This document shows positions 53,514 to 63,357 of a DNA stretch of 64,000 bases, piece by piece. This DNA is from Arthrobacter sp. UM1 (GTDB lineage Bacteria > Actinomycetota > Actinomycetes > Actinomycetales > Micrococcaceae), in assembly GCF_020483305.1 (NCBI RefSeq), contig NZ_JACWAB010000007.1, forward strand, positions 50,205-114,204, given 5' to 3'. The notes under the pieces were generated by a model that was not told where the DNA came from, made no database searches, and saw nothing but the letters and a program-made list of their open reading frames with translations. Both the position numbers and the translations under genes were made by a program. Positions within the stretch are counted from its first letter, which is position 1; each line of letters opens with the position of its first letter.

Positions 53514-54302
53514 TTACGCGTTCGTGGAGAACGACGGCGACGGCGAGGAGAACTCGCTCGGATCCATGGTCGCGCCCACAACCACCACGAAGACGATGAA
53601 CAGGATCATGATCAGCAGGCTCAGGTAGTTGAGGACGAGGCCCGCGATGGCCATGCCACGCCCCTCCGGCTCTCGGCTGAGGGCGATGTGGCCCAGCACG
53701 ACGCCGATGATCTGCGGCAGGAACAGGACCATGAAGCCGACGAACGAGGCGATGCCGATGACGAGCGAGGCGATGCTGAGGCCGCGCCGCGGCTGCTCGG
53801 CGACCACGTAGGGCGACGGCGCGTAGTGCATCCCGCTCTGATTGACGCCGCTGGTTCCGTACGGGGTGTACTGCGTTCGGCCCGGCTGGGTGCCCGGCTG
53901 GGCTCCTGGCTGACCCGGCTGCGTCTGGCCGTAGGACGGCTGCCCCTGGCCGTACGAGGACTGGCTGTACTGTCCCTGGCCGTAAGGCGACTGGCCGTAG
54001 CTGCTCTGTCCGTACCCGGGCTGGCCGTAACCGGGCTGTCCGGAGCGGTGGTCCCCGTACTGGCCGTGATCGGAGGAGTGCCCACCGAAGGAGGACTGGC
54101 CCTGGCCGGAGGACGCCCCGAAGGCAGTGTTCCCGGCTGCAGTGTTCCCCGCTGCAGAGGACCCTGCCGCAGAAGACCCGGCGTTCGAGGACCCCGCTGC
54201 AGAGGACCCGGCCGCAGAGGAGCGGGCCTCGTCAGCTGCGGACCATCCGAAGTCCGGGGACGAGTGGTCGGGCTCGGAGCCGGACGTGTTGTTCTCGCTC
54301 AT
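53514..54302 (-). CDS. DUF4190 membrane protein with YGQ-rich low-complexity region
   Basis: 262 residues. Residues 1-60 carry Ala-Ala-Gly-Ser-Ser repeats, 60-150 a Tyr/Gly/Gln/Pro/Ser-rich segment (PGYGQPGYGQSSYGQSPYGQ), then a DUF4190 domain with two membrane helices (SIASLVIGIASFVGFMVLFLPQIIGVVLGHIAL; IAGLVLNYLSLLIMILFIVFVVVV). DUF4190 proteins are common actinobacterial membrane proteins of unknown role; the Tyr/Gln-rich cytoplasmic segment resembles phase-separating sequences only in composition. ATG start; own terminator. Confidence 0.85.
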   Translation of the reverse strand: MSENNTSGSEPDHSSPDFGWSAADEARSSAAGSSAAGSSNAGSSAAGSSAAGNTAAGNTAFGASSGQGQSSFGGHSSDHGQYGDHRSGQPGYGQPGYGQSSYGQSPYGQGQYSQSSYGQGQPSYGQTQPGQPGAQPGTQPGRTQYTPYGTSGVNQSGMHYAPSPYVVAEQPRRGLSIASLVIGIASFVGFMVLFLPQIIGVVLGHIALSREPEGRGMAIAGLVLNYLSLLIMILFIVFVVVVGATMDPSEFSSPSPSFSTNA

Positions 54303-54315
54303 GGTGAGTCCTCTT

Positions 54316-55620
54316 CTACTCTGAAATCTCGGAACTGGGAACGGGGTCAGGCCTGCGGGAGCGGCGGAGGAGCGTGCGCGGCACCTCGAACAGCCCGGGC
54401 CGGCCCCTCATCGTGAGCACGGCCGCGAAGGCGCAGCAGGTGCCGAGCAGCATCAGCGCCGCCGGAATGCAGGCCACGATCCTGGCCCAGGGGTGTACGG
54501 AGAACAGGTCGTACGGGACAGTGTCCCATCCGATGCCCCGGAATCCGACGCCCATCACAATGACAATGATTCCGGAAACCGCCGCAAAAGCCCACCTCAG
54601 CCGGCCGGTCACCTTTCCCACGCACAGCCACCCGTAGACCATGACCGGCAGCCAGGTGGCGTGGTGCGTCCACGAGATGGGCGAGATGAGGAGCATCGCC
54701 GTGGCGCCGAGCCCCAGCTGGGCCGGGAGGTCGATCCTCCCGCGCAGGCCCATGAGCGCCATGAGGGTCAGGGCCACGACGACGAGGACGCCGAGGAACC
54801 ACACGCCCTTCATGTCCGTCCCGAGCCGGGCGATCACGCCCTCGAACGAGACGTTGTCGAAGTACCCGATCCCGCCCACACGGGAGGGGTCCCGGATCAC
54901 CTCAAACCAGTACTGCTTCGAGAGCCCCGGCGCCACGGCCGCCGAGAGGAACAGAGAGCCGGCGAACCCGGTGAACATGCCCAGGACCGTCTTCCAGCGC
55001 CCCCACGCGAGCGGCACCAGCCCGAGGGCCAGCGGCGTCAGCTTCACTCCGCCGAGCAGCCCCAGGACCACGCCCGCAAGAAACCCGAGGCCCAGCCGGG
55101 TGCAGGCCAGATAGACGAGCCCGAACACGATGATGTTGATCTGGCCGAAGCCGAACGAGTCCCGGAACGGGGACATCCAGCAGAGCACCCCGAGGAGCAG
55201 CGGCGCCGTGCACCACGGCCGCACAGGCTCGGGCAGGACCGCGGCCAGGCGCGGAGCGAAGTCCCGGCACACGAGCCACAGCAGCCCCAGGCTCGCGCCC
55301 ACGTTGACCACGGTTGCGGCCCACTGCGGCAGGAACGCCAGCGGCAGCATGACGAGCGCCGCGAACGGCGGGTAGGTGAAGGGGAGGAAGTGCCCGTCGT
55401 CGAGCGGGAGGACGGGAGCGTAGAGGCCGGAGGGGTTCTCCACGAACGCGCGGGCCCCCGCCCGGTAGACCATGAGGTCCTGGCCGTGGAGGCGGCTCGC
55501 CGTGAGCGCCCCGGCCACGAGCACGGCGCTCAGGACCCAGACCCACGCACCGGAGTGCGGCGCTCCGGGAGTTCGGCGCAGGCGCACCGCGTCCGCTCTC
55601 TGCCCGGTGCTCACGCCCAT
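54316..55620 (-). CDS. Polyprenol-phosphate-mannose-dependent mannosyltransferase (GT87)
   Basis: 434 residues with about ten membrane helices; DLMVYRAGARAFVENPSGLYAP with the catalytic-loop Asp, PFTYPPFAALVMLPLA and WMSPFRDSFGFGQINIIV are hallmarks of GT87 (DUF2029) alpha-mannosyltransferases that extend mannosyl lipids or glycans outside the membrane. ATG at 55620 has GAAGGAG 5 bases upstream and is preferred over GTG 55626. Divergent from thiE. Confidence 0.9.
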   Translation of the reverse strand: MGVSTGQRADAVRLRRTPGAPHSGAWVWVLSAVLVAGALTASRLHGQDLMVYRAGARAFVENPSGLYAPVLPLDDGHFLPFTYPPFAALVMLPLAFLPQWAATVVNVGASLGLLWLVCRDFAPRLAAVLPEPVRPWCTAPLLLGVLCWMSPFRDSFGFGQINIIVFGLVYLACTRLGLGFLAGVVLGLLGGVKLTPLALGLVPLAWGRWKTVLGMFTGFAGSLFLSAAVAPGLSKQYWFEVIRDPSRVGGIGYFDNVSFEGVIARLGTDMKGVWFLGVLVVVALTLMALMGLRGRIDLPAQLGLGATAMLLISPISWTHHATWLPVMVYGWLCVGKVTGRLRWAFAAVSGIIVIVMGVGFRGIGWDTVPYDLFSVHPWARIVACIPAALMLLGTCCAFAAVLTMRGRPGLFEVPRTLLRRSRRPDPVPSSEISE

Positions 55621-55728
55621 GCGCACTCCTTCACTGGTCCCCGGAGGCCGGTGATGCTCGAGCAGACCCCCTGCGGGTGCCGCGACACCCCGTTGTCATC
55701 CTATCGGCCGGACACTACTGTCTGGCGT

Positions 55729-56466
55729 GTGAGCGCACCGTCTGTGGACAACGATCCGTCTGTGTACCTGGTGGCCGACGTCGCCGTCGCCCGATCCGCC
55801 CGCGAGCGCGGCGTGCACCGCCTCTCCCTCCCCGAGATCGCGGACGCCGCGGTCTCCCACGGCGTCCGGACGGTCCAGCTGCGGGCCAAGGGGCTTCCGG
55901 AAGACGAGGCCGAGGAGCTCGTCCGGGCCCTCGCCCCGGCCACCGAGGGCCGCGCGCTCCTGCTTCTCAACGACTTCACGGCAGCCGCCCGCCGCCTCCG
56001 CCGCGCCGGAGTCCCGCTGGACGGGGTGCACATCGGCCAGACCGACGGCTCCCCGCTCGAGGTCCGCGAGCTCCTCGGGCCGGACGCGGTCATCGGCCTG
56101 AGCGCCGAGGCGCCCGAGCACTTCGAGGCGATCGCGCGGCTGCCGAAGGGCACCGTGGACGCGGTGGGCATCGGGGCGGTGAGGGCGACGACGAGCAAGG
56201 CGGACGCCCCTGCCCCCATCGGCTTCGAGGGCCTCGCCCGTGCGGCGGCCCGGGCGGCCGGGCTGGGCCTGGACGCCGTCGCCATCGGAGGGCTCGCAGC
56301 GGGAGACGCCGCGGCCGTCCTCGAGGCCGGAGCCCAGGGCATGGCGGTGGTCTCCGCGATCTGCGCGGCCGAGGACCCGGGCGCCGCGAGCGCGGCGCTG
56401 CGCCGGGACTGGGACGCGGCGCTCTCCTCCGCGGCGGCTAGGAGGCCAGCCCCACCACGAGGTTGA
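55729..56466 (+). CDS. thiE: Thiamine phosphate synthase
   Basis: 245 residues; couples the pyrimidine and thiazole halves of thiamine. TIM-barrel motifs TVQLRAKGL, LLLLNDFTAAA, GVHIGQTDGS, GLSAEAPEH, AVGIGAVRATTSKADAP and AIGGL. GTG at 55729; no thi-box (TPP riboswitch) recognised in the 108 bases before it. Ends inside the convergent DUF1345 gene (29-base overlap). Confidence 0.92.
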   Translation: MSAPSVDNDPSVYLVADVAVARSARERGVHRLSLPEIADAAVSHGVRTVQLRAKGLPEDEAEELVRALAPATEGRALLLLNDFTAAARRLRRAGVPLDGVHIGQTDGSPLEVRELLGPDAVIGLSAEAPEHFEAIARLPKGTVDAVGIGAVRATTSKADAPAPIGFEGLARAAARAAGLGLDAVAIGGLAAGDAAAVLEAGAQGMAVVSAICAAEDPGAASAALRRDWDAALSSAAARRPAPPRG

Positions 56467-57136
56467 TGACGGTGGCGGTGATCGCCGTCGCGTAGAGGTA
56501 GGAGAGCAGGCAGTGGACCAGGATCATCTTCCGCAGCGCCGGCGAGCCGACCGTCGTGTCCGAGACCTGGAACGTCAGGCCCAGGTTGAAGGAGAAGTAC
56601 GCGAAGTCCGTGTACTGCGGCAGCGCTGAGCCCTCGAAGTCGATGGGCGCGGGAGCGTCCGCCGCGGCCGCGGCCTTCTCCCGGTAGTACTCCTCCGCGT
56701 ACCGCAGCGTGTAGACGGTGTGGATGACGAACCACGAGCCCACGACCGCGGCCACCGCGAGGAAGCCGAGCCGCAGCACTCCCGGGCCGTGCGCGCCGCC
56801 CGAGTGCCCCAGGAGCGCCGCCACCGCCACGAGCGCTACGAGGGCGGCCGCGGTCACGATGAGGTGCGCCGACCCGGACGAGGGGTCCTCCCGCGTGGAC
56901 CACTCCCGCGTCTGCCGTCCGTCCATGGGCCAGAGGTGCGCGATGCACTGCCCCACGTAGGCGAACGCCCCCGCCGCCCATCCGGCCGAGAGCGCGACGA
57001 CGGCCGAGCCGTCCCCGAACACGGACTCTCCGAGCCCGGTCAGCCCCACGCCGAAGCCGACGACGACGCCCGCCGCCGCGCTGACCAGCAGCCGCGCCAG
57101 GGCCGAGGCCCGCACTGATGTCTTCCGATCTGCCAC
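56438..57136 (-). CDS. DUF1345 membrane protein
   Basis: 232 residues, five or more hydrophobic segments; C-terminal DUF1345 core with FAYFSFNLGLTFQVSDTTVGSPALRKMILVHCLLSYLYAT, a well-conserved family stretch. Unknown function; often annotated as a putative ion-channel-like protein. ATG start; diverges from the uracil permease. Confidence 0.88.
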   Translation of the reverse strand: MADRKTSVRASALARLLVSAAAGVVVGFGVGLTGLGESVFGDGSAVVALSAGWAAGAFAYVGQCIAHLWPMDGRQTREWSTREDPSSGSAHLIVTAAALVALVAVAALLGHSGGAHGPGVLRLGFLAVAAVVGSWFVIHTVYTLRYAEEYYREKAAAAADAPAPIDFEGSALPQYTDFAYFSFNLGLTFQVSDTTVGSPALRKMILVHCLLSYLYATAITATVINLVVGLAS

Positions 57137-57182
57137 TCCGCCAGCCTACGGGCGGCGCGCCCCGGCTCCTAAGATGGGGAGC

Positions 57183-58493
57183 ATGGCTCTTCCCTGGACC
57201 GTCCACGGCGACGGCGGCGCACCGCTTCCCGGCCGATTCGTCGCCCCGCTCGAGAGGCTCTCCTGGGGCCGCACCGCCGGCATCGGCGCGCAGCACGTCA
57301 TCGCGATGTTCGGCTCGACCTTCCTCGTCCCCGCCCTCACCGGGTTCCCGCCCTCGACCACCCTCATGTTCTCGGGGCTCGGCACCCTCCTCTTCCTCCT
57401 CGTCACGCGCAACCGCGTGCCGAGCTACCTGGGCTCGAGCTTCGCGTTCATCGCCCCGATCACGGCCGCGATGGCCTCGCCGCACGGCGGGATGGGCGCG
57501 GCGCTCGGCGGCGTCGTCACGGCGGGCCTGGTGCTGGGGCTCGTGGGCGTCGTCGTGCAGTTCGCGGGCTCGGCATGGATCTCCCGGCTCATGCCGCCGG
57601 TGGTGACCGGCGCGATCGTCGCGCTCATCGGCCTCAACCTCGCCCCCGCCGCCACCGCGAACTTCCAGAAGTCCCACGTCACGGCGCTCGTGACCGTGGC
57701 GGCCATCCTTCTCTCGATCGTGCTCTTCAAGGGGCTGCTCGGGCGGCTCTCGATCCTCCTCGGCGTCATCGTCGGCTACATCGCCGCCGTCCTCCGCGGC
57801 GAGGTGGACTTCACCGCCATCGAGAAGGCCGGCTGGTTCGGCCTCCCGCAGTTCCACTCGCCCGTGTTCGTCCCCTCGCTCATCGTGGCGTTCCTCCCGG
57901 TGGTGTTCGTCCTCATCGCGGAGAACGTGGGCCACGTGAAGTCGGTGGCCGCGATGGCCCAGCAGGACCTCGATCCCTACGCCGGCCGAGCGCTCATGGC
58001 GGACGGCCTCGCCACGGTCCTCGCGGGCTTCTCCGGCGGCTCCGGCACCACCACGTACGCGGAGAACATCGGCGTCATGGCCGCTTCGAAGGTCTACTCG
58101 ACGGCCGCGTACTGGGTGGCCGGCATCGTGGCCGTCCTGCTCAGCCTCTTCCCGAAGTTCGGCGCGGCGATCGCCACGGTTCCGCCAGGCGTCCTCGGCG
58201 GCGCGGGCACGGTGCTGTACGGGATGATCGGCCTGCTCGGCGTGCGCATCTGGGTGGCCAACCGCGTCTCCTTCGCCAACCCGATCAACCTCATGGTCGC
58301 GGCCGTGGCCCTCATCGTGGGCATCGGAAACCTCACGTGGACGCTCGGGTCCGTGACGTTCGAGGGCATTGCGCTCGGCACCGCCGCGGTGCTCGTGGGC
58401 TACCACGGCCTCACGGCGATCGCCCGGCTCCGCGGCACCATCGACGTCTTCGAGACCGAGGAGCGGCCGGTCGAGCACTCGGAGCTGGGCTGA
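57183..58493 (+). CDS. NCS2 family uracil/xanthine permease
   Basis: 436 residues, about 14 helices; IGAQHVIAMFGSTFLVPALTGF and PVVFVLIAENVGHVKSVAAM with GGSGTTTYAENIGVMAASKVYST match UraA-type uracil permeases (the QH and ENxG motifs). Start at ATG 57183; ATG 57174 would add MGS and may be leaderless. Its stop overlaps the next gene's ATG. Confidence 0.92.
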   Translation: MALPWTVHGDGGAPLPGRFVAPLERLSWGRTAGIGAQHVIAMFGSTFLVPALTGFPPSTTLMFSGLGTLLFLLVTRNRVPSYLGSSFAFIAPITAAMASPHGGMGAALGGVVTAGLVLGLVGVVVQFAGSAWISRLMPPVVTGAIVALIGLNLAPAATANFQKSHVTALVTVAAILLSIVLFKGLLGRLSILLGVIVGYIAAVLRGEVDFTAIEKAGWFGLPQFHSPVFVPSLIVAFLPVVFVLIAENVGHVKSVAAMAQQDLDPYAGRALMADGLATVLAGFSGGSGTTTYAENIGVMAASKVYSTAAYWVAGIVAVLLSLFPKFGAAIATVPPGVLGGAGTVLYGMIGLLGVRIWVANRVSFANPINLMVAAVALIVGIGNLTWTLGSVTFEGIALGTAAVLVGYHGLTAIARLRGTIDVFETEERPVEHSELG

Positions 58494-59671
58494 TGGCCAT
58501 GGACCCCCTCGGCCGCACGGCCAGCAGCTCCCCCATCGAGCGGGAGTCCGACCTCTGGTGGGAGCGCCTCTCCGCCTGGACCTCCGAGGCTCTCGAGGCC
58601 GCCGGGTCCCGCATCACGGGCGAGTTCTCGGTGCTGCGGCGCACCCCCTGGCGCATCGAGGCCGCCGTGGACACGGGGCTCGGGCGCGTCCGGGTCGTGG
58701 AGACCGTGCCCTCTCACCAGTTCGAGGGCGCCCTCCTCGCGACCCTCACCCGCCACGCGGGCCCGGTGGCGCTGCGCGCTCTCGCAGTGGACCGGGCGGC
58801 CGGCCGCTTCATGGTGCACGACGACGCCGTTCCCCTCGCCTCCCCGCCGCAGCGCCGGGGACGCCGGGCCGCGGTCCGGGCGGACGAGCCGGCGGTGAAG
58901 GACCTGCTCCAGGCCGTGACGGCCTTCCTGCCGGCGTGGGCCGAGGCGCAGCGCGGTCTCGCCGCACACCGGACGGACCTGCAGATGTCCGGGACGCCGG
59001 CGATGGACCCGGCCTGGTTCCCGGCATTCACGGAGAACCAGCTGGCCTCGCATGCGGAGCGCCCGGAGGGCCACCCGCTCCACCTGTCTGAGGAGGAGGC
59101 GGAGGAGCTGTCCCAGCGGCTGCGGCCCGTGGTGGGCGACTCGGCCCGGACCCTCATGGCCTCCGACCTGCCGCTCATGCTGGACCCTGTAGTCCTGGCG
59201 ACGCAGGGCCCGGCCGCCGGGGACCTCGCCTGGCGGGATGGAGCTCGGGAAGGCGAGCGGAACGGTGAGCGGAACGGCAAGCGAGGCGGCGAGCGGAACG
59301 GTGAGCGGGACGTGGTGGTGACCCGCTTGGCCGACGCCTCCCTGACCCATCCCTTCTCCCTGGTCCGGACCGTGCTGGAGGCCTGCGCCTGGCTGCCGGA
59401 CGAGGCGGACGAGCCGCTGGCCGCCGCCCTCTCCGACTGGATCTCCCGCGTCTCCCGCACGGGAGACGTGCGCGGCTCCCTCCCGACCGTCGAGGCCGCC
59501 CTGCGCGTGGCCCCGCTCGCCGAATACTCGGCCCTGCTCCGCCTCTCCGCCTCTCCTCAGGCTGACCCGGAGGACCCGGACGTCCGCCAGGCGGGGGCTC
59601 GCGCGCTGGACTGCCTGCGTGCCGTCGGGACCGTGCCCTCCCGGTGGGAGCGGATCCGCGCGCTGCTCTGA
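58493..59671 (+). CDS. Phosphotransferase-like hypothetical protein
   Basis: 392 residues. Beginning and middle (TPWRIEAAVDTGLGRVRVVETVPSHQFEGALLATL; FPAFTENQLASHAE) have the size and order of degenerate aminoglycoside-phosphotransferase-like proteins of Micrococcaceae, but no intact HGD...N...D catalytic motif was found. Residues ~250-270 are a charged repeat (ERNGERNGKRGGERNGER). ATG overlaps the permease stop (TGATG), so co-translated. Function unknown. Confidence 0.7.
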   Translation: MAMDPLGRTASSSPIERESDLWWERLSAWTSEALEAAGSRITGEFSVLRRTPWRIEAAVDTGLGRVRVVETVPSHQFEGALLATLTRHAGPVALRALAVDRAAGRFMVHDDAVPLASPPQRRGRRAAVRADEPAVKDLLQAVTAFLPAWAEAQRGLAAHRTDLQMSGTPAMDPAWFPAFTENQLASHAERPEGHPLHLSEEEAEELSQRLRPVVGDSARTLMASDLPLMLDPVVLATQGPAAGDLAWRDGAREGERNGERNGKRGGERNGERDVVVTRLADASLTHPFSLVRTVLEACAWLPDEADEPLAAALSDWISRVSRTGDVRGSLPTVEAALRVAPLAEYSALLRLSASPQADPEDPDVRQAGARALDCLRAVGTVPSRWERIRALL

Positions 59672-59673
59672 GG

Positions 59674-60621
59674 TCAGCCGGCTCCGCGACCTTGCGGCCA
59701 CGTCTCGTTCTCCCGCATGACCTCGGCGAGGACGTCAGGACGATCCGTCATGAGCCCGTCCACCCCGAGGGCCAGCAGGCGGCGCATCTCCGCCGGCTCG
59801 TCGATGGTCCAGACGTGAACCTGGATGCCGAGCGCGTGCGCCTGCCTCACGAACCCCCGCGTGACCACCGGAACGCCGCGATAGCGCACGGGCACCTGGA
59901 AGGCCGTGATCCCGCGAAGCCGCCTGGCCATAAGGCGTCCGAGCCCGAGGGCGCTCAGCACCCGGAACTCCGCCATGAGCCTCATGCCCGGCGACTGGGC
60001 GATGTCCCTCCGGCTCGTCAGCCGTTCGAGCTCGTCCACGCAGGCGATGCGGTGGGCGTCCTCGAAGGAGGCCACGAGGACGCGCGAGGCGAGCCCGTAC
60101 CGGTGGACGGCCCGGGCCAGCGGCACGGCGCCGGCGGCGTCCTTGACGTCGATGTTGAAGCGGGCGTGCGGCCAGTGGAGCACAGCCGTGTGGAAGAGGT
60201 CATCGAGCGCGGCCATGGGCTCGCCGCCGATGCTCACGGCCCTCAGCTCCTCCAGCGTGTGGTCTGAGACGGGGCCGCTGCCGTCCGTGAGGGCGTCCAG
60301 AGTCTCGTCATGGAACACCACGGCGTGGCCGTCCCGGCTCGTCCGGATGTCCAACTCCAAGTAGGCGTACCCCGCCTCGACGGCCCGCTGGAAGGCGGGC
60401 AGCGTGTTCTCATCCCCGTGGGCCGCATCCCCGCGGTGGGAGAAGGCGAGCGGCCATCCCGCGAGCTCTCCGCCAGCGCGGTTGGCCAGATACGGGGCGC
60501 TGCCGGGCCGCGCTCCGGACCGACCGCCTGGCTGCCCGGCCGGAGACGCCCCGCGCGGCGTGGGCCTCTGCGACTGCTGCTCCCGGGCCCAGCGCGTCCG
60601 CGGCCCGCGCTTCCGGCTCAC
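59674..60621 (-). CDS. glpQ: Glycerophosphodiester phosphodiesterase
   Basis: 315 residues; FSHRGDAAHGDENTLPAFQRAV (HRG and ENT), YLELDIRTSRDGHAVVFHDETLDALTDGSG (ELD and HD) fit GDPD. Hydrolyses glycerophosphodiesters to glycerol-3-phosphate and alcohol. The first ~55 residues are a basic disordered extension, no signal peptide, so cytoplasmic. Start overlaps the HAD gene stop by 4 bases. Confidence 0.93.
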   Translation of the reverse strand: MSRKRGPRTRWAREQQSQRPTPRGASPAGQPGGRSGARPGSAPYLANRAGGELAGWPLAFSHRGDAAHGDENTLPAFQRAVEAGYAYLELDIRTSRDGHAVVFHDETLDALTDGSGPVSDHTLEELRAVSIGGEPMAALDDLFHTAVLHWPHARFNIDVKDAAGAVPLARAVHRYGLASRVLVASFEDAHRIACVDELERLTSRRDIAQSPGMRLMAEFRVLSALGLGRLMARRLRGITAFQVPVRYRGVPVVTRGFVRQAHALGIQVHVWTIDEPAEMRRLLALGVDGLMTDRPDVLAEVMRENETWPQGRGAG

Positions 60622-61493
60622 GGCCGCCCCTCCGGAAGGCGGCCCGTCTCCAGGAGGGACTCGATGACCTGGGCCACCCCGTCCTCCTCGAACGGAGGCG
60701 CGATCCGCTCGGCCTGCTCCCGGACGCGCGGGTGCCCGGAGGCCATGGCATAGCCGTGGCCGGCCCAGGCGAGCATCTCCAGGTCGTTCGGCATGTCCCC
60801 GAACGCGAGGACCTCCTGCGGAGCGATGCCGAGCGCGTGGGCGAACTCCTCCAGGGTGTGCGCCTTGGTCACGCCGGCACGGCTCACCTCGAACAGCGCG
60901 ACCCCCGCCACCGAGTGGGTGGCGTACGCCGCCGGGGAGACGCCGGCCTGCGCCGCGTCCAGGAAGGCGTCCGCATCCGTGCTCTCCGGGTCCCGCGCGT
61001 ACAGCTTGAGGACTCCCCCGCCGATCTCCTCGCCCCGGGAGCGCAGCATCTCGGCGATGTCCTCCACGTGCTCGAACTGCACGGGACTGGACACGGTGAA
61101 GGCGGGCTCCGCGACGGGTCCCGCGAGCGTGTCCACACCGAAGGCCGCATGGGGCACCAGCCGGCGAATGCCCTCGACCGTCTCCAGCGCGTCTGCCACC
61201 GGGAGCAGCTCCGAGGCGAGGACCTCCTCCGCCTCCAGGTCATAGACCACGGCGCCGTTGGCGCCGATGACGCGGCCGATGGTGTGCCCCGCCGACCCCA
61301 TGTAGGTGCGCAACGGCCCGAAGAACCACGGCGGCCGGCCGGTCACGAACACGACCTCGTACCCCGCGGCCCGCGCAGCCCCGAAGGCCTCGACGGTCCG
61401 CTCGCTCATCTCGAACCGGTGGCTGAGGATGGTGCCGTCCAGGTCCGAGGCGATGAGCCGGATGCCCGTGGCCTCCGGCCCCAGGCCGGTCAC
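60618..61493 (-). CDS. HAD-IIB (Cof-type) phosphatase
   Basis: 291 residues; motif [16 protein letters not shown], motif [15 protein letters not shown], motif [31 protein letters not shown]. Cap-type C2. GTG at 61493 overlaps the PEBP stop as GTGA, giving the coupled order PEBP, HAD, GDPD. Substrate unknown; a phosphosugar is likely. Confidence 0.91.
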   Translation of the reverse strand: MTGLGPEATGIRLIASDLDGTILSHRFEMSERTVEAFGAARAAGYEVVFVTGRPPWFFGPLRTYMGSAGHTIGRVIGANGAVVYDLEAEEVLASELLPVADALETVEGIRRLVPHAAFGVDTLAGPVAEPAFTVSSPVQFEHVEDIAEMLRSRGEEIGGGVLKLYARDPESTDADAFLDAAQAGVSPAAYATHSVAGVALFEVSRAGVTKAHTLEEFAHALGIAPQEVLAFGDMPNDLEMLAWAGHGYAMASGHPRVREQAERIAPPFEEDGVAQVIESLLETGRLPEGRP

Positions 61494-62011
61494 TCGCTCT
61501 CGGCCGGGACGGTGTACGTCCCGATGAGGCGGGCGCGGCCGAGCGTGTGGCCGAACATGTTGAAGGCCATGAACGCCGGCGAGGCGTCCTCCGGCACGTC
61601 CAGCTTCTCCACGTCCAGGGCGTGGACCACCACGAAGTAGTTGTGCGGGCCGTGGCCAGCGGGCGGCGCGGCGCCGATGTAGCCCCGCGTTCCGCCGTCG
61701 TTCTTGAGGACCGTGGCAGAGGACGGGAGCTCCGCGCCCTCCTCGAGGGAGCGGAGGTCCGCCGGAAGGTTGCACGCGGCCCAATGCCAAAAGCCGGAGG
61801 CCGTGGGCGCATCCGGGTCCAGGACCGTCACGGCGAAGCTCTTGGTGCCCTCCGGCACGTCATCCCAGGAGAGCTGCGGGGAGCGATCCTGGCCGTCCAG
61901 CCCCATGATCCCCGAGACCTGCGGGCTCTTGAGCTCCTGGCCGTCCTGGAAGGACTCGCTGGTCAGGGTGAAGGACGGGACCTGGGGAAGGCGCTCATAC
62001 GGATCGAACAT
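61490..62011 (-). CDS. YbhB/YbcL-type PEBP (Raf-kinase-inhibitor-like) protein
   Basis: 173 residues; phosphatidylethanolamine-binding fold: [40 protein letters not shown] and [21 protein letters not shown], both core anion-pocket motifs. Cytoplasmic, role in bacteria unclear. ATG start; first gene of the three-gene leftward unit. Divergent from the alarmone-synthetase-like gene. Confidence 0.93.
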   Translation of the reverse strand: MFDPYERLPQVPSFTLTSESFQDGQELKSPQVSGIMGLDGQDRSPQLSWDDVPEGTKSFAVTVLDPDAPTASGFWHWAACNLPADLRSLEEGAELPSSATVLKNDGGTRGYIGAAPPAGHGPHNYFVVVHALDVEKLDVPEDASPAFMAFNMFGHTLGRARLIGTYTVPAESE

Positions 62012-62155
62012 GACAGCTCCTCACGCTGGGTTTCTCTTGGCTCTAACCTAACAACGAGGGGTGGACACTGTAAGAGGACGCAGAGGCCCGTTCAGGAACG
62101 CGACAGGCGCGGCCGGTACCGTGGTGTCCGAGTCTCAGCCATGCCTAGGAGTGTC

Positions 62156-63340
62156 ATGCCCGCCCGACCGTCGCCCAGCCGCACCTCGCACGAGCACACG
62201 TCGTCGCCCGAGCTGAAGCGGGCGGTCGAGGCCTCGGTCGAGGAGTACGTCCGGCTGCGCCCGTGGCTGGAGGCCGTGACCGCGAACGTGACGGAGCAGA
62301 TCCGCGGCGTCTTCGCGGACTCCGAGCTCAAGCCCCTGTTCGTCACCTCCCGTACCAAGTCTGTGGAGAGCTTCGAGGAGAAGGCGTCCCGGGTGCTCTC
62401 GGCCACCGGGGAGGACGAGCCGGAGACGCTCGTCTTCCCCGACCCGATCCGCAACCTCAACGACCTCGTGGCCGTCCGCGTCATCGTGACTCTGCCGCAC
62501 GAGATCCGCGAGGCCGCCAACCTCATCAAGAAGGCTCGCTCGCTCTTCGACTGCCGTGGGGACCGGGAGAAGGACACGGGCTCCATCGAATCCGGCGAGT
62601 ACGGCTACTCAAGCCGCCACTTGGTTCTGCGCACCCAGCACAACGACGTGGTCCGCGAGTACCAGTCCCAGCTCCCGGATGCCGACCCGAACCCGAACGG
62701 CGCCTACTTCTTCGAGGTGCAGATCCGCACGGTGTTCGCGCACGCCTGGAGCGAGATCGAGCACGACATCCGCTTCAAGAACGCCGACCGCCGCGCCTGG
62801 TCCCCGAACTTCGACCGCCAGTTCACCGCGACCGCGGCCATGCTGGAAAAGGTCGAGGAGACCTTCGAGGACCTCAACGAGAAATACGCCCGCGTCAGCG
62901 AGTTCTGGAACCCCCGCGGCGGCGGCGAGGAGCCGCTCACGCCCGCGCGCATCCGCGAGGTCTGGGAGACGCTGCTCCCCCACGTGGACCGCAAGTTCGA
63001 CGACGACTGGGGCTGGGCCGCCGAGCTCGTCGCCGCCCACGGCATGGACCGCACGGACCAGCTCTGCGAGCTCCTCGAGGCCGAGCAGATCCGCCATGTC
63101 CGCAAGGCCCTCGACCACCGCTACTCCCCGGGCCCGGACCGCCTGCTCGACGACCTTCTCCTCTGGCAGTTCGGCCAGGACCACATCGAGCGCACCGCCG
63201 ATGAGTCCGACGACGACGCCCGCCCCCGCCGCGCCTCCCTGACGCGACGCCTGCGGCAGATCCGCTCGTACCGGCGTCTGCACCCCGCCGAGTTCCCGGA
63301 TCCCCTCCAGCCGACGACGGCCAACGCGACGGCAGAATAA
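62156..63340 (+). CDS. RelA/SpoT-domain protein (small alarmone synthetase-like)
   Basis: 394 residues. RelA_SpoT nucleotidyltransferase region: PLFVTSRTKSVESFEEKASR, FPDPIRNLNDLVAVRVIVTL, GYSSRHLVLR and YFFEVQIRTVFAHAWSEIEHDI, followed by a helical C-terminal half. No HD hydrolase, TGS or ACT domain, so a single-domain synthetase that would make (p)ppGpp-type alarmones. ATG at 62156 (AGGAG 4 bases upstream) is preferred over 62141, which lacks a ribosome site. Activity is inferred from family. Confidence 0.85.
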   Translation: MPARPSPSRTSHEHTSSPELKRAVEASVEEYVRLRPWLEAVTANVTEQIRGVFADSELKPLFVTSRTKSVESFEEKASRVLSATGEDEPETLVFPDPIRNLNDLVAVRVIVTLPHEIREAANLIKKARSLFDCRGDREKDTGSIESGEYGYSSRHLVLRTQHNDVVREYQSQLPDADPNPNGAYFFEVQIRTVFAHAWSEIEHDIRFKNADRRAWSPNFDRQFTATAAMLEKVEETFEDLNEKYARVSEFWNPRGGGEEPLTPARIREVWETLLPHVDRKFDDDWGWAAELVAAHGMDRTDQLCELLEAEQIRHVRKALDHRYSPGPDRLLDDLLLWQFGQDHIERTADESDDDARPRRASLTRRLRQIRSYRRLHPAEFPDPLQPTTANATAE

Positions 63341-63357
63341 CCGGCCGTCGCGGGGCA

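Noticed and set aside
55743..55751. TGTGGACAA (DnaA-box complement) at the thiE start
   Set aside because: It encodes Val-Asp-Asn of the protein and stands alone; treated as chance.
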